The position numbers were made by a program, and so were the translations under genes. The notes beneath the pieces were generated by a model that ran no database searches, was not told the origin of the DNA, and was given only the letters and a program-made list of their open reading frames with translations. From an uncultured Blautia sp. (GTDB taxonomy: Bacteria; Bacillota; Clostridia; Lachnospirales; Lachnospiraceae), in NCBI RefSeq assembly GCF_934371575.1, contig NZ_CAKRNY010000042.1:1-31657 (forward strand): a DNA stretch of 31,657 bases, written 5' to 3'. Shown here piece by piece: positions 30,537 to 31,657 of the stretch. How positions within the stretch are numbered: position 1 is the stretch's first letter; every line of letters begins with the position of its first letter.

Positions 30537-31352
30537 TTATTTCTCCTCCTTATCAGTCTGTGTGAATTCATTCTTAATCGCGAAGCCGTGATTCATAGGA
30601 CCGCTTCCTTTTCCCAGATCCAGCATAGCAGCCAGAGCTCCGGAAATATATTTCTTCGCACGTTCTACAGAAGTATCCAGGTCAAATCCCTTTGCCAGAT
30701 TAGAAGCAATGGCACTGGATAAGGTACATCCTGTTCCGTGGGTGTTGGGATTGTTGATCCGTTTTCCCTGAAACCATTTGTGCTCGCCATCACGCCACAG
30801 AAGGTCATTAGCATCGTTTAACTGATGACCGCCTTTGCAAAGCACTGCACAGTGATATTTCTCACCAATGGCAGCAGCGGCCTTGATCATGTCATCGGCA
30901 GTTTTTATTTTCATTCCGGACAGAACCTCAGCCTCCGGAATATTCGGTGTCAGGACTGTGGCCATTGGAAGAAGCTGACTTTTAAGAGCTTCAATGGCGA
31001 CCTCATTGATCAGTTTGGCGCCGCTTGTGGCAACCATAACCGGATCTACTACAATGTTTTTTGCTTCATACTGGCGAAGCTTTTTCGCAATGGTTTCAAT
31101 CAGCGCACTGGAAGATACCATTCCGATTTTTACTGCGTCCGGATAAATATCTGTAAAAATATTATCCATCTGATCTGCCAGAAATTCTGGCGTTACTTCC
31201 ATAATACCTGTTACACCGGTAGTATTCTGTGCGGTAAGTGCGGTAATTGCACTCATAGCATATACTCCATTGCTGATCATTGTCTTGATATCAGCCTGGA
31301 TACCGGCGCCTCCGCTGGAGTCACTTCCAGCGATTGTTAATGCTGTTCTCAT
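30537..31352 (-). CDS. thiD: Hydroxymethylpyrimidine/phosphomethylpyrimidine kinase
   Basis: A 271-aa kinase of the ribokinase fold that phosphorylates HMP and HMP-phosphate to HMP-pyrophosphate for thiamin synthesis, in the cytoplasm. Motifs: TIAGSDSSGGAGIQADIKT at residues 6-24 (substrate site), VDPVMVATSG (about 102), LTPNIPEAEVLSG and the anion hole HGTGCTLSSAIA (about 207-218). Length is typical. AGAAAGGAAG stands before ATG 31352. It is first in the operon behind the TPP riboswitch and followed by the HMP transporter, a pair that imports and traps HMP. Confidence 0.94.
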   Translation of the reverse strand: MRTALTIAGSDSSGGAGIQADIKTMISNGVYAMSAITALTAQNTTGVTGIMEVTPEFLADQMDNIFTDIYPDAVKIGMVSSSALIETIAKKLRQYEAKNIVVDPVMVATSGAKLINEVAIEALKSQLLPMATVLTPNIPEAEVLSGMKIKTADDMIKAAAAIGEKYHCAVLCKGGHQLNDANDLLWRDGEHKWFQGKRINNPNTHGTGCTLSSAIASNLAKGFDLDTSVERAKKYISGALAAMLDLGKGSGPMNHGFAIKNEFTQTDKEEK

Positions 31353-31477
31353 AATTTTCTTCCTTTCTCTTGTCCTGCCTGGGAAAATACCGGACAGGCG
31401 CTGTTGTTATTTATGCATTAATTTTATATAGCGTCCGAAAGTGGTGCCCCCAGCCGAACGCTGCATTGCTGCCATAT

Positions 31478-31511
31478 GAAAAAAAAGGAGACACCCGCAT
31501 GTGGTGTCTCC
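31478..31511 (-). terminator. Riboswitch-controlled terminator
   Basis: On the minus strand GGAGACACC (31511-31503) pairs with GGTGTCTCC (31495-31487), followed by a long T-run (A-run on the plus strand from 31486 down). It lies about 25 nt after the TPP aptamer and about 125 nt before thiD, so bound TPP should favour its formation and stop transcription. Confidence 0.85.
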
Positions 31512-31536
31512 GAAAAAAATCAAAACTATGATGACT

Positions 31537-31617
31537 TCCTACGGCGGCATTATCCGCATCAGGTAAAGGGTCGAAATTCACAATTTCCTCTCAGCCTGTA
31601 TACAAGCTCCCCTGTTG
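31537..31617 (-). promoter_or_regulatory. TPP riboswitch (THI element)
   Basis: Read on the minus strand it has all the conserved blocks in order: CAGGGGAGC, GGCTGAGAGG, CGACCC, ACCTGATGCGGATAATGCC and CGTAGGAA. It binds thiamin pyrophosphate and here controls thiD and the cytX-like gene through the terminator that follows. Confidence 0.95.
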
Positions 31618-31625
31618 ACCTTTTC

Positions 31626-31654
31626 ATTATAGTGACAGTGAGAAAAAATGTCAA
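31626..31654 (-). promoter_or_regulatory. Promoter of the thiamin salvage operon
   Basis: Minus-strand TTGACA (31654-31649), exact 17-bp spacer and TATAAT (31631-31626), a consensus sigma-A promoter that places the transcript start a few bases ahead of the TPP aptamer. Confidence 0.9.
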
Positions 31655-31657
31655 TAA

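Noticed and set aside
31537..31617. The TPP riboswitch region as something novel
   Set aside because: All conserved THI-element blocks are present and the operon (thiD plus HMP transporter) is a textbook target.

Overview
The window looks like chromosome from a gut Firmicute of the family Lachnospiraceae, probably Blautia or a close relative. This is inferred from low-to-mid G+C, strong AGGAGG-type ribosome binding sites, sigma-A promoters (TTGACA/TATAAT), the gene families present and the LplA/LplB/YtcP-style sugar transporter. No rRNA, tRNA, CRISPR array or intact transposase was seen.

Layout. 1-475: the start of a minus-strand gene that leaves the window, then a compact convergent type I toxin-antitoxin-like locus: a 32-aa hydrophobic peptide on the minus strand facing a short plus-strand RNA, both with good promoters. 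475-1130: no gene, but a strong terminator and what looks like a dispersed intergenic repeat. 1133-3531: arginine deiminase (arcA) followed by a stand-alone LOR/SDH-type ornithine cyclodeaminase-like enzyme. 3662-5433: two overlapping paralogous PAS-GGDEF proteins. 5630-6049: an SseB-family protein. 6150-8505: a cassette of DUF2975-like membrane protein, YozG-like HTH regulator and lipoprotein, under a promoter carrying a near-perfect 20-bp inverted operator pair.

8677-21403 is the most interesting part. It holds a complete Opp-type peptide ABC transporter, a DeoR-family regulator, a CutC-family TIM barrel, an 831-aa transglutaminase-like protein, an M28 metallopeptidase and a two-thioredoxin/CcdA fusion, all on the plus strand with short gaps or overlaps. 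Two copies of a structured leader RNA, each with the same 14-bp stem and a U-run and differing by a compensatory base-pair change, precede the transporter binding protein and cutC. None of the enzymes has a signal peptide. This suggests an oligopeptide or peptide conjugate is imported and then processed in the cytosol. The substrate is unknown.

21429-29299: a small minus-strand conserved-looking gene, then a membrane-bound AraC-type regulator followed by an LplA/LplB/YtcP-like sugar ABC importer and a cytoplasmic GH29 alpha-L-fucosidase. This is a fucosylated-oligosaccharide uptake module. 29360-31657 (minus strand): a TPP riboswitch and terminator in front of thiD and a cytX-like hydroxymethylpyrimidine transporter, a thiamin salvage operon that converges on the fucosidase operon at a shared bidirectional terminator.
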